Source: JAIVJG01 sp964236735 (GTDB lineage: Bacteria; Acidobacteriota; Blastocatellia; Pyrinomonadales; Pyrinomonadaceae). From it: DNA of 64,000 nucleotides. This document shows positions 8,370 to 16,462 of this stretch, in pieces; the stretch's first letter is position 1, and each line of letters opens with the position of its first letter. A program made the translations under genes and the position numbers. Location: positions 124,001-188,000 of the forward strand of contig CAXSFM010000005.1 of assembly GCA_964236735.1 (NCBI GenBank). Reading direction: 5' to 3'. The notes under the pieces are model-generated. The model searched no databases and had not been told where the DNA came from. It worked only from the letters and a program-made list of their open reading frames with translations.

Positions 8370-8705
8370 ATGGCGATGATTGAGGCGGAGACTGCGACGG
8401 GATTGCAGGCTTTCGAGGCTGAGGACGGGCGCAAGCTCGTGCTGGCGTTGGAGGACAACGGCATTGACATTTTGCATCGTTGCGGCGGCGTGGCTAAGTG
8501 TACGACGTGCCGCGTCGAGGTGTTGTCGGGCGACCCCGGCGAAGTCGGCAAGCTTGAGCGCAATCGTCTCGCGGCGGAGACCGGACTGGCGGAAAACGTT
8601 CGCCTCTCGTGCCAGATGCGCGTCCACGACAATCTGAAAATCAACGTCGTCAATCAGGCCAGCGTGCGCGGCATTCCCGCCGGGACAAGACCTTCTGAGG
8701 ACTAG
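8370..8705 (+). CDS. 2Fe-2S ferredoxin
   Basis: 111 residues with GAGGAG 11-16 bases before ATG 8370. Cluster ligands are Cys38, Cys44, Cys47 (C-x5-C-x2-C in HRCGGVAKCTTCRVEV) and Cys81 (VRLSCQM), the plant/adrenodoxin-type arrangement. The beta-grasp core is complete at about 90 residues, with a short polar C-terminal tail. It is a small cytoplasmic electron carrier. Its partner is not evident; nearby genes handle iron-sulfur assembly and oxidative stress. Confidence 0.92.
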   Translation: MAMIEAETATGLQAFEAEDGRKLVLALEDNGIDILHRCGGVAKCTTCRVEVLSGDPGEVGKLERNRLAAETGLAENVRLSCQMRVHDNLKINVVNQASVRGIPAGTRPSED

Positions 8706-8984
8706 CGTGACGCTGTCATCAACAACTTTTTCTGCACGCGCGTGATGGTCGTTTTCGCACGGGAAAAGTTGATTGCACGCGCACGCGCTTGGTGCTAATC
8801 TTCGCGCGTCAATTTTTAGTCAAGCATCACTTCAACCGAAGATTTCGAGCAAGAGAACTTTACGCCGCCAGCCGGCCATTGCTCGCGCAAAGTCTTCGGC
8901 ACACTCTCCCGTCCGCCGCGCGCATGAATTGAAGCGGCGCGGACGAATGAAAAATTATCGCTCCATAGAATCGGGAGGACTTTA

Positions 8985-9740
8985 ATGTTCGAGTCAACTG
9001 TTCACTTACCGTTAAGCCTCGCCATGCTGCAAGACCTGTTTCACGCGCCGTCGGCCACCGATCTCGCGCGCGTGCTGCTGCGTTGGGCGCACTTCGTCGC
9101 GGGCATCACCTGGATCGGGATGCTCTACTTTTTCAATCTCGTCAACGTCAACTTTATGAAGGCGCTCGACGCGCCGACGAAGAAAATCGTTATCCCGAAC
9201 TTGATGCCGAAAGCATTGTGGTATTTCCGTTGGGGCGCGCTCGTCACGGTGCTCGCCGGTCTGACCTATTACGCGATGTATATCCTGAACGGCGACGCGC
9301 ACAATGCGGGCGTCAACGTTTGGGTCGTGCTGCTCGTCTGGCTGCTGATGGGAGTCGTCGGCTGGATGATTTATTTCTTCCTGCTGCCGATGTTCACGAA
9401 AGATGGCAGGGTGCTGGCGGCGGTCGTCGCGGTGCTTGTCATCATTCATTCAGCGGCGGTGATCTGGTGGCTCAACTCGCAGTTGGGTGCTTTTGCGAGC
9501 AACAAGACTTTCTCCATTGGTCTCGGCGGCTCGTTGGGTTTGTTCATGCTGCTAAACGTGTGGGGAATTATCTGGCCGGCGCAGAAACGCATCATCGCGG
9601 GCACCGTGTCAGGTGATCCTGCGCCGCCCGAACTCGCGCGCAAAGCCTTCCTCGCCTCGCGCACGAATGCTTGGCTCTCGCTCCCGATGCTCTTTTTCAT
9701 GGCGACATCGCACGGTGATTACGTCATCTTCGGTAAGTAA
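8985..9740 (+). CDS. Integral membrane protein of the PuuD/urate hydroxylase N-domain type
   Basis: 251 residues, start fixed by GGAGGA just before ATG 8985. At least six hydrophobic helices are visible, for example VLLRWAHFVAGITWIGMLYF, ALVTVLAGLTYYAMYIL, VNVWVVLLVWLLMGVVGWMI and VVAVLVIIHSAAVIWWL. The pattern WAHFVAGITWIGMLYFFN and the late WGIIWPAQKRIIAG are typical of the domain annotated as urate hydroxylase PuuD or DUF989. Histidines inside membrane helices could ligate haem. The cytochrome c domain of full-length PuuD is absent, so urate oxidation is not assured. No purine-catabolism gene is nearby. Confidence 0.7.
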   Translation: MFESTVHLPLSLAMLQDLFHAPSATDLARVLLRWAHFVAGITWIGMLYFFNLVNVNFMKALDAPTKKIVIPNLMPKALWYFRWGALVTVLAGLTYYAMYILNGDAHNAGVNVWVVLLVWLLMGVVGWMIYFFLLPMFTKDGRVLAAVVAVLVIIHSAAVIWWLNSQLGAFASNKTFSIGLGGSLGLFMLLNVWGIIWPAQKRIIAGTVSGDPAPPELARKAFLASRTNAWLSLPMLFFMATSHGDYVIFGK

Positions 9741-9967
9741 GTAGGGCGCGGGTCACGGCAAGGCAAAAGATGCGGTTTGAAGTCGCGGGGGCATCGAGTG
9801 TGTGTTGCGCGCTCAATGATGCTCCCGCGCTTTGTTTTTCATCGCCACATTAAAGCCGCACGCTCTTAACCTATTCGCCATACAATGCGCGTGCAGTTAG
9901 GAGTAAATTGAATCACGCAAACTAACGATCACTTAACGACTCGTTTTCAAATTGTAAGGAGAAAGAA

Positions 9968-10600
9968 ATGACCGACAGCGCAAGTTACACGGCGAGACAG
10001 TTCAACCTGAGCGGCTTGAAAGGCATCAGTGACCAGACGCTTGAGATGCACTTCAAACTCTATGAAGGCTACGTCAAAGAGACGAACAATCTGACGGAGA
10101 AAATTTCCGAATTTCTCCGCGACGGCAAAGTTGACCAGGAGGAGATGCCCGCCTATTCGGAACTGACCAGACGCATGGGTTTCGAGTACAACGGCATGGT
10201 CTTGCACGAATACTACTTCGACAACATGAAGCAAAACGGCAACGGCGACCCCGACCCGAACTCGAATTTTCACAAAGCGGCGGAAGCGTCCTTCGGCACC
10301 TATGATATCTGGAAGACGGATTTTATGAGCGTCGGCAAAATGCGCGGCGTAGGTTGGGCGATCTGTTATCAAAATCCCTCGAACGGGCGTCTCTCGAACC
10401 ACTGGATCACGCTGCACGAGACGGGCAACGTCTCAGGCTTCGCGCCCGTCCTTGTGATGGACGTGTGGGAACACGCTTTCCTGCTCGACTACAAACCGGC
10501 GGAGCGACCGAAGTACATCGAAGCGTTCTTCTCGAACATCAACTGGGCGACTTGCGAAAAACGCCTGACCGCCACGACGGCGGGCACGCAGGGTACATGA
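9968..10600 (+). CDS. Fe/Mn superoxide dismutase
   Basis: 210 residues with AAGGAG 9-14 bases before ATG 9968. Metal ligands are His28 (LEMHFKLYEGYV), His80 (MVLHEYYFDNM), Asp165 and His169 (VLVMDVWEHAFLLDY), followed by YIEAFFSNINW, the standard C-terminal signature (WEHA[FY]). The enzyme converts superoxide to peroxide and oxygen. No signal peptide, so cytoplasmic. Fe versus Mn use cannot be decided by eye. The stop codon is directly abutted by a REP-like palindrome. A Bcp-like peroxiredoxin encoded 1.8 kb downstream could remove the peroxide. Confidence 0.93.
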   Translation: MTDSASYTARQFNLSGLKGISDQTLEMHFKLYEGYVKETNNLTEKISEFLRDGKVDQEEMPAYSELTRRMGFEYNGMVLHEYYFDNMKQNGNGDPDPNSNFHKAAEASFGTYDIWKTDFMSVGKMRGVGWAICYQNPSNGRLSNHWITLHETGNVSGFAPVLVMDVWEHAFLLDYKPAERPKYIEAFFSNINWATCEKRLTATTAGTQGT

Positions 10601-10677
10601 ATCAGAACCGCGAGCGGAAGCCTCGCGGGTACAGCTCACCACACATGACCCGCGAGGCTTCCGCTCGCGGTTCTGAT
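10601..10677. repeat. REP-like perfect 30-bp inverted repeat, copy 2
   Basis: Arms at 10601-10630 (begins ATCAGAACCGCGAGCGG) and 10648-10677 are exact complements with a 17-base loop. It begins at the base after the sodA/B-type stop codon, so it probably forms the 3' end structure of that mRNA. It shares the CCGCGAGCGG core with the copy at 8184-8258. Confidence 0.85.
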
Positions 10678-10701
10678 AGGCGCTCACCTCGACACGCAAT
10701 T

Positions 10702-10710
10702 TGCTATACT
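10702..10710 (+). promoter_or_regulatory. Possible extended -10 element upstream of the lipoprotein gene
   Basis: TGCTATACT is an extended -10 type sequence 37 bases before the ATG at 10747. No good -35 is seen. Confidence 0.3.
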
Positions 10711-10746
10711 GCCTCACAAATTCCTATACACCGTTCGGAGGAAAAG

Positions 10747-11775
10747 ATGAAACACTCTCGCCGAATAATTTTTACCTGCGCGCTGCTATGCGCCGCGCTT
10801 GCATCGTCGCTTTTACTCGCAGGTTGCGCTCCCGCGACGGACACAAACAATAACGTGGGCGTCGAGACGTTCAAGGCCAACCCCGCGCCCGCGACGCAGA
10901 CGCTCACGCTCGTCGAGCGACCGCAGAAAGTCAAAGACATGTCGGCAACGCGCGGCGAGCAGGACGAAGCGAAGCCCGTGCTTAAAATCGTCCAGCCGGC
11001 TGACGGCGCGACCGTTAACAGTTCGACGGTCAAAGTCAAACTCACGCTCGGCGGCGAACTCAAAGGCTACAAGCCGATGAAAGACCCCTCGACGGGCATG
11101 GGCAATCACATTCACGTCATTCTCGACAACCAGCCCTACGAGGCTTACTACAATCTCGACGGCGCGCCGTTCGAGTTGCGTAACGTCAGCGAAGGCCAGC
11201 ACACACTGCGCGTCTTCGCCTCGCGCCCGTGGCACGAGAGCTACAAGAATGACGGCTCGTTCCAGCTTGTGAGTTTTACCGTCAAGGGCGGCGCGGCGGA
11301 TGCGTCGAAGCCGACGACCACAAACGCCGGCGAGAAAATGGCTGATAACAAGAACGCCGCATCGAACGTCAACGCTGCTAGCAAGAATGCCAACGCTGCT
11401 GTGACAGCCACGCCCACCGCGACGCCCGAAGGCAAAGACATGGCGGCGGGCAACGGCGGCACGGTTGACCGCAAGAAACCGCTCCTGACTTACAGCCGCC
11501 CGAAGGGAGAATACAAAGGCGATGACACGAACGCCGTGATGATTGACTTCTGGCTCACAAACGCCAAGCTGCAAGCGGACGGCGGCGATTATCGCGTGCG
11601 CTACTCGGTGGACGGCGGCGAGGCGAAATTCATAGACAAGTGGGAACCAATCTGGCTGACGGGCTGGACGGCGGGCAAGCACACCGTCAAGCTCGAACTC
11701 GTGGACAAGGACGGCAACGCGGTTGACAATGGCGGCTACAACACGACTTCGCGCGACATCACGATCACGAAGTGA
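10747..11775 (+). CDS. Lipoprotein with two Ig-like beta domains
   Basis: 342 residues; GGAGG precedes ATG 10747. The N-terminus is a lipoprotein signal with lipobox LLLAGC, so the mature protein is membrane-anchored. Two beta-rich modules are separated by an Ala/Asn/Thr-rich linker (about residues 185-235). Module one has PADGATVNSSTVKVKLTLGG, GNHIHVILDN and EGQHTLRVFASRPWHES; module two has NAVMIDFWLTNAKL and AGKHTVKLELVDKDG. Module one recalls DUF4399/Ig-like periplasmic domains with an HxHV motif. Function unknown. The stop overlaps the start of the uracil-DNA glycosylase gene (GTGA), so the pair is likely translated together despite no obvious functional link. Confidence 0.8.
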   Translation: MKHSRRIIFTCALLCAALASSLLLAGCAPATDTNNNVGVETFKANPAPATQTLTLVERPQKVKDMSATRGEQDEAKPVLKIVQPADGATVNSSTVKVKLTLGGELKGYKPMKDPSTGMGNHIHVILDNQPYEAYYNLDGAPFELRNVSEGQHTLRVFASRPWHESYKNDGSFQLVSFTVKGGAADASKPTTTNAGEKMADNKNAASNVNAASKNANAAVTATPTATPEGKDMAAGNGGTVDRKKPLLTYSRPKGEYKGDDTNAVMIDFWLTNAKLQADGGDYRVRYSVDGGEAKFIDKWEPIWLTGWTAGKHTVKLELVDKDGNAVDNGGYNTTSRDITITK

Positions 11776-12422
11776 GCGTCGCAGCAAGACAGCAGGCGGC
11801 CTTTGACGCGCTCGTCGCGGAGGCTGCCGCGTGCCATCTCTGCGCGGCGATGTGCGGGCGCGCGGCGGTCTTAAGCGCACACAACGGGCGCGTCAATGCG
11901 CGCGTCATGTTCATCGGCGAAGCGCCGGGTAGGCAGGGCGGCGACCGCACGCGCATCCCCTTCTCCGGCGACCAGTCGGGACGCAACTTCGCGCGCTATC
12001 TTGACTCCATCAATCTCACGCGCGAGCGCATCTACATCACGAACGCCGCGCTCTGCAACCCGCGCACAGAGACGGGCGCGAACCGCAAGCCTTCGCGCGC
12101 GGAAGTCTCGAACTGCTCGGAGTTTTTGCGACGCCAGATTGAGATCGTTAATCCGCGCATCGTCGTCACGCTCGGAGCAGTCTCGCTTGCCGCGCTCAAG
12201 TCGGTTGAGTATCATCAACTGACACTCGCACAGGACGCCGGACAGATTAGAAAATGGCGCGGGCGTCTGCTCGTGCCGCTCTATCATCCCAGCCCGCAGG
12301 TGCTCGCCTCGCACCGGCGCGAAGCGCAGCAACTCGAAGACTACAAGGCTCTGGGACGCGCTCTGCGTTCGCTCGAAAGGCGCGTTAAGCGCACATCAAT
12401 CCGCACTGAGACCGTAAGTTGA
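11772..12422 (+). CDS. Uracil-DNA glycosylase, family 4-like, with 4Fe-4S cluster
   Basis: 216 residues from GTG 11772, overlapping the previous stop by 4 bases; a later start would lose the first cluster cysteines. Cys21, Cys24, Cys95 and Cys115 have the spacing of the 4Fe-4S site of type 4 and 5 enzymes. Motif A is GEAPG (49-53), followed by RIPFSGDQSGR, and motif B is YHPSP with His172. The enzyme excises uracil from DNA, the first step of base-excision repair after cytosine deamination. Its need for a cluster fits the surrounding iron-sulfur genes. Confidence 0.9.
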   Translation: MSVAARQQAAFDALVAEAAACHLCAAMCGRAAVLSAHNGRVNARVMFIGEAPGRQGGDRTRIPFSGDQSGRNFARYLDSINLTRERIYITNAALCNPRTETGANRKPSRAEVSNCSEFLRRQIEIVNPRIVVTLGAVSLAALKSVEYHQLTLAQDAGQIRKWRGRLLVPLYHPSPQVLASHRREAQQLEDYKALGRALRSLERRVKRTSIRTETVS

Positions 12423-12433
12423 AAGGTTCTTTT

Positions 12434-13123
12434 ATGATGAAAATAAATCTCAAGCTATCAAACGCCGCCATCAAAACGGCGCTCGTCATCGTCGTCGCCG
12501 CGCTCGCGCTGGCAGCGTTTGCCGCGCCGCTCTCAAGCGTCACGTCGGCGCAGGAGTCCGCATCGAAAACGAAGCCAGCCAGCGATTCTGCACATTCCGG
12601 CGCGGCCTCTACGAAGAGCGTGGAGACAACAACGGTCGTCGCCGCGTCGCCTAGAGCCGGAGAAGCCGCGCCTGAGTTTCACCTGCCTTACGCCACGCAG
12701 GAAAAGATTTTCTTCGATGCCAAAGAACAAATGACGCTCGCCTCGCAACGCGGCAAAAACGTCATCCTCGCTTTCTATCCGGCGGACTGGTCGGGCGGTT
12801 GCACGAAGGAAGTCTGCACCCTGCGCGACACGTTCGCGGAACTCTCGAAGCTCAACGCGACGGTGCTCGGCATCAGCGGCGACTACGTCTTCTCGCATCA
12901 GGAATGGGCGAAGCATCACAATTTGCAATTCCCGCTCGTCTCCGACCACAAGCACGAAGTCGCGCGCATGTACGGCGTCTATGATGAGGCGTCGGGCTTC
13001 AACAACCGCTCCGTTTTCCTGATTGATAAAGCGGGCGTCGTTCGTTACATGAATCTCAAATTCAAAGCGGGCGAGAAGAAGGACTATGACGATCTGCGCG
13101 CCGCGCTTGAAAAGTTGAACTAA
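12434..13123 (+). CDS. Exported Bcp-like peroxiredoxin (AhpC/TSA family)
   Basis: 229 residues from ATG 12434 (GAAAGG upstream). A TTG at 12419 would add five residues and is less likely. Residues 1-40 are a signal peptide with a long Ala/Val core. A low-complexity spacer follows to about residue 70, then the thioredoxin-fold domain. The peroxidatic cysteine is Cys123 in DWSGGCTKEVC, with Cys128 five residues later as in Bcp-type enzymes that make an intrasubunit disulfide. It should reduce peroxides in the periplasm, complementing the cytoplasmic superoxide dismutase upstream. Confidence 0.9.
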   Translation: MMKINLKLSNAAIKTALVIVVAALALAAFAAPLSSVTSAQESASKTKPASDSAHSGAASTKSVETTTVVAASPRAGEAAPEFHLPYATQEKIFFDAKEQMTLASQRGKNVILAFYPADWSGGCTKEVCTLRDTFAELSKLNATVLGISGDYVFSHQEWAKHHNLQFPLVSDHKHEVARMYGVYDEASGFNNRSVFLIDKAGVVRYMNLKFKAGEKKDYDDLRAALEKLN

Positions 13124-13149
13124 AACTTTTCGCCACGCATCAAACGAAG

Positions 13150-14337
13150 ATGAGTCAACAAGTCGAAACTCCAAACGCCGAGCAGCCGCCTGTTAATCAA
13201 TCGCCGCTCGAAGCCGCGCACCTGCGCGCGGGTGCGGTTGTGCGCGAGCAGGACGGCTGGCGCGTGCCCGCGCATTACGGCGACGCGAGCGCGGAGTACG
13301 ACGCCGTGCGTGGCGGCACGCTCGCGGGACTGTTCGATCTCACGCCGCGCGGGCGCATCGAGGTGAGCGGCACAGAGGCCGTACAATTCTTAAACGGTCT
13401 CATCACCAACGATGTGAAAACGCTCGCCGATGGCGCATGGATGCACGCCGCTCTGCCGAACGTGCAGGGACGACTCCTTGCCAGCGTGCGCGTCATCCGT
13501 CGCGGCGACACGTTTCTCTTCGACACCGAACCAGCGACGCGCGAAGCCGTCTTTAAGAATCTCGCGCGCTTCACGCTGGCCGGCGACTTTCGTGTCCGCG
13601 ACGTGACGGCGGAGACGGCTACTCTGTCCGTGCAGGGCGCGCGCGCGGCAGATTTTGTGCGCGGCGCGTTGGGCGAAGAGGCGGCGAATATCACGCGCGG
13701 AAAGGTCTTCTCCACACAGTTCAGAGATGCAGAGTTGACATTGATTCGCGCAACGCACACGGACGAAGACGGCTTCGATCTCTTCATCGCATCGTCTGAG
13801 GCCGAAGCGTTGTTCGAGTCGCTCGTGAGCGCGGGCGCGCGTCCGTGCGGTTTCGACGCGCTCGAAATTTTGCGGATTGAAACGGGCGTGCCGCGCTACG
13901 GCGTGGACGTGTCGGACGCGAACGTCGTGCTCGAAGCCGTGCGCGAAGATGAGGCGGTCAGTTACACGAAGGGTTGCTATGCGGGACAGGAAATCATCGC
14001 GCGCATCCACTGGCGCGGACACGTCGCCAAGAAACTCGCCGGGCTCATCCTCGACGACGAAGCGTCCGTGCCGCTCGACGCGCGCATCAAGAACAGCGCA
14101 GGCGACAGGGAAATCGGGCGCATCACGTCCATCGTCCACTCGCCGTGCCTGAGAAAAAACGTCGCGCTCGCCGTCGTCAAATATGATTTTCTGACGCCGG
14201 ACACGGAAGTCAAAATCTTCGACGAAGGCGAGACGGAACTCTGCACGGCGCGCATGGCTGAACTCCCTCTGGTGCGCGGCAGTTGGTCTCAAGAAGCGAC
14301 GGAAAAAGATGTAGAGCAGCAGGGGGCGGGCGCGTGA
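13150..14337 (+). CDS. YgfZ/GcvT-like folate-binding protein
   Basis: 395 residues. The GcvT fold is recognisable from LAGLFDLTPRGRIEVSGTEA, with FLNGLITNDVKTL and the family hallmark KGCYAGQEIIARIHWRG near residue 276. The cysteine of K-G-C-Y-x-G-Q-E is the residue needed for YgfZ function. YgfZ proteins bind tetrahydrofolate and help repair or assemble 4Fe-4S clusters under oxidative stress. It lies 26 bases after the peroxiredoxin and overlaps the next gene by 4 bases (GTGA). Context is the strongest iron-sulfur signal of this run of genes. Confidence 0.92.
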   Translation: MSQQVETPNAEQPPVNQSPLEAAHLRAGAVVREQDGWRVPAHYGDASAEYDAVRGGTLAGLFDLTPRGRIEVSGTEAVQFLNGLITNDVKTLADGAWMHAALPNVQGRLLASVRVIRRGDTFLFDTEPATREAVFKNLARFTLAGDFRVRDVTAETATLSVQGARAADFVRGALGEEAANITRGKVFSTQFRDAELTLIRATHTDEDGFDLFIASSEAEALFESLVSAGARPCGFDALEILRIETGVPRYGVDVSDANVVLEAVREDEAVSYTKGCYAGQEIIARIHWRGHVAKKLAGLILDDEASVPLDARIKNSAGDREIGRITSIVHSPCLRKNVALAVVKYDFLTPDTEVKIFDEGETELCTARMAELPLVRGSWSQEATEKDVEQQGAGA

Positions 14338-14723
14338 GCGAGCATGAAAGCGGCGCACATCAAGATGACGCGCACAACGACGCGACTACGCGCACAGATG
14401 ACGTGACGACGAGAGCGCGTGATGATGCCGGACTCGCGCACGGGCAGGCGCGTCTCGCCTACACGATCATTCAGTCGCTGCTCGAACACACGCGCGTCAC
14501 GCAAGACCTCGTCGCGCTGATGGCGCAGGTGCTTGATGAAGACACGACGAAGGCTCTGACGGGCACGCCTTACTGGGCTGCGTATCTCGACAGCCGCCGC
14601 GCGATGGAGCGCACGCGCGCCGACATCGAAAAGTTCGCCGAAGTCTGGACGCGGATGTCCGAAGAAGAGAGCGACGCGCACACTCCAACGCCGACACCTT
14701 CAACTCAAAACAGCGAAGGCTGA
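14334..14723 (+). CDS. Small helical protein of unknown function
   Basis: 129 residues from GTG 14334, which overlaps the YgfZ stop codon. An ATG at 14283 in this frame lies inside ygfZ and is less likely. The first 35 residues are His/Asp/Thr-rich and probably disordered. The middle is amphipathic helix (LAYTIIQSLLEHTRVTQDLVALMAQ, given here only as a description of residues 40-64), and the tail is Thr/Pro-rich. No family recognised. Its last 19 bases overlap the tail of the convergent DUF72 gene. Confidence 0.6.
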   Translation: MSEHESGAHQDDAHNDATTRTDDVTTRARDDAGLAHGQARLAYTIIQSLLEHTRVTQDLVALMAQVLDEDTTKALTGTPYWAAYLDSRRAMERTRADIEKFAEVWTRMSEEESDAHTPTPTPSTQNSEG

Positions 14724-15637
14724 TCTTCCAATTCAGACGGCTCAACAATTCTCTGTCCGAGCAGACGCTTCAACTTGTTTGCGCTTGCGGGCGCGTGTCC
14801 CTCATAGAAATTGCTGAAATAAGCATAGACGTTCGGGACGCGCTCAGAGACGCGCGCGATGTGCGTCGCCCACTCTTCGAGATTTTCGTCCTGCGCGCGC
14901 AGCACGCGATCAAATGTCTCGATGTTGCGCGCGCCCATCCAGCGCACGTAGGCGAAGTCCGCCGTCTCCATCGCTGCGATAATCTCCGCCGCGCGCCACA
15001 CGCGCTCGCGAGACATCCACTGGCCTTCGACAAGCGCGGGCGTGACGTGCTTCAGCCGCGCGAAAATCTCCAGCGCGCTTTCTTCAAACCATGCGGGGTC
15101 GCGAAACTCTAAGGCGAAGCGCATCTCGCGCGGCAGGAGCGGCAGAAACTCGCGCAACGCGCGGACGTTTTCCGTCGTCGGGATGAACTGCGGCGGAAAC
15201 TGCACGAGCACGACGGCGAGTTTTTCGCCGAGGAACCTCACGCGCGCGCAAAACTCTTCGAGCACGCGCGCCGTCCCTTCTCCGCGCAGAGCACGCTCGT
15301 GCGTAATTTCCTGCGGCAGCTTGAGCGAGAAAGTGAATTTGTCCGGCGTGCGCTTGCGCCACCCTTCAATTGTCGAGGCGGAAGGGATGGCGTAGAAGGT
15401 CGAGTCAATCTCGACGGTCTCAAACATTCGCGCGTAGGCTTCGAGCATCGCGGCGGGTCGCGTCGCCGTCGGATAGAAAACAGACGCGCGTCCGGCGGCG
15501 GGCGGAGTCACCCAGTCGTCGTAGTTCCAGCCCTGACATCCCACACGCACGCGCGCGAGATGAGCATTGTCATCGTCGTCGTCAAATTTATTTTGAGAAG
15601 GCATGTCGTCGTGCATCCTTGCTTGAATGTACGACAT
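14705..15637 (-). CDS. DUF72 domain protein
   Basis: 310 residues; GTGAGG sits about 7 bases before ATG 15637. DUF72 is a TIM-barrel-like family of unknown function, recognised here by VGCQGWNYDDW, FYPTATRPAAMLEAYARMF, VEIDSTFYAIPS, FTFSLKLPQEITHERAL and the late FAYVRWMGARN. The acidic DDDDDN stretch near residue 20 is probably a disordered extension. The gene ends tail-to-tail with the small gene upstream, overlapping by 19 bases. Confidence 0.88.
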   Translation of the reverse strand: MSYIQARMHDDMPSQNKFDDDDDNAHLARVRVGCQGWNYDDWVTPPAAGRASVFYPTATRPAAMLEAYARMFETVEIDSTFYAIPSASTIEGWRKRTPDKFTFSLKLPQEITHERALRGEGTARVLEEFCARVRFLGEKLAVVLVQFPPQFIPTTENVRALREFLPLLPREMRFALEFRDPAWFEESALEIFARLKHVTPALVEGQWMSRERVWRAAEIIAAMETADFAYVRWMGARNIETFDRVLRAQDENLEEWATHIARVSERVPNVYAYFSNFYEGHAPASANKLKRLLGQRIVEPSELEDQPSLF

Positions 15638-15903
15638 GCGAGAGCCTCACGACAAACGGCGCTTCGCGCATAAATCATCGGCGCAAATGTGCCGGAGACC
15701 GTCAAACTTGACGCACAAAGGAGTCCGGTGTTAGGTTGTCACCCTCTTGAAACGCCGGGTCGGACAGCGCCAGCAACGCACATCGCTTGAGAAAGCGTCT
15801 GCGTGCAGGCCGCTCAAGATGTAGGGCGTCTGATCTTTGTCACTTTTATCCGCATCGCTAATTCAATTTTTGTCTGGCGTCGTTAAGACAAGAGACAAAA
15901 ATT
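15638..15903. other. Gene-free stretch upstream of the riboswitch
   Basis: No convincing gene. A possible hairpin pairs GTCCGG near 15723 with the CCGGGTCGGAC area near 15757, but no known RNA family was recognised. A promoter for the cobalamin operon should lie here; none with both boxes was found by eye. Confidence 0.4.
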
Positions 15904-16100
15904 GACCGTCGCAGGTCAAAGCCCGTCGAAATTTTCGCGGGCGACAAGGGAAGTCGGGTTCAAAGCCCGCACGGTTCCCGCCACTGTGTACCGGCGATTG
16001 TGCAGCTCGCATGGAAATTAAGGGTCACTCATCACAACGAGATGGGGAAGGCCGCGAGCCGCGCGTCCGAGCCGGGAGTCAGGAAACCTTGCCTGCAAGA
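15904..16100 (+). promoter_or_regulatory. Cobalamin (B12) riboswitch
   Basis: Characteristic elements appear in order: GACAAGGGAAGTCGGGT (15943-15959), then AAAGCCCGCACGGTTCCCGC with CCACTGT (15962-15987), and the B12 box GAGCCGGGAGTCAGGAAACC (16069-16088) followed by TTGCCTGC. The aptamer should bind adenosylcobalamin and repress the downstream uptake genes. All genes from 16463 to 22813 except one small protein of unknown role have cobalamin functions, supporting the call. Confidence 0.92.
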
Positions 16101-16104
16101 GTAG

Positions 16105-16200
16105 TTGCCAGTAGTCGGTGTGCAGTGTTCAGTTCTGATGTTTTAACTGACCACTAGCCACCGTCCACTGACCACTGATTTTTGACGGTGGCGACCGCTT
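16105..16200 (+). repeat. Imperfect inverted repeat downstream of the riboswitch
   Basis: CCAGTAGTCGGTGTGCAGTG and TCAGTT are roughly complementary to AACTGACCACTAGCCACCG and CACTGACCACTG. It resembles short intergenic palindromes of CACTGACCACTG type rather than a part of the aptamer. Confidence 0.45.
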
Positions 16201-16327
16201 CAGCTCCGGGAAAGAGCGAGTGGCGTCGGGCATTTGTTGGATGAAGATGAGACGGCGCGGCGCGATGGTGTTAGATATTTGCGCGGCGGCTTTTGTTCTT
16301 CATTCGGCGAACTGTTTATCCGGCACG

Positions 16328-16364
16328 CCCTCGGTCTTCCGCGTGGAAGACCGAGGGCTTTTTT
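16328..16364 (+). terminator. Rho-independent terminator in the cobalamin operon leader
   Basis: A perfect 13-bp stem (16328-16340 CCCTCGGTCTTCC with 16345-16357) closed by GCGT is followed by CTTTTTT. It lies about 230 bases after the aptamer and 98 before the receptor start, so it may be the expression platform through which cobalamin stops transcription. Confidence 0.85.
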
Positions 16365-16462
16365 GATTTCGTCGTGTCGTATTTTCTTTCAGCCTTCCGC
16401 ATATCTCTTCTCCGGCGCGAGACGCGAGACGCCGTCCGTCTGTCGCTCGAAGGAATTTGAAA

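Noticed and set aside
10813..11880. Minus-strand open frame of 355 codons
   Set aside because: Antisense to the lipoprotein gene, Arg/His-rich, no domain and no ribosome site.
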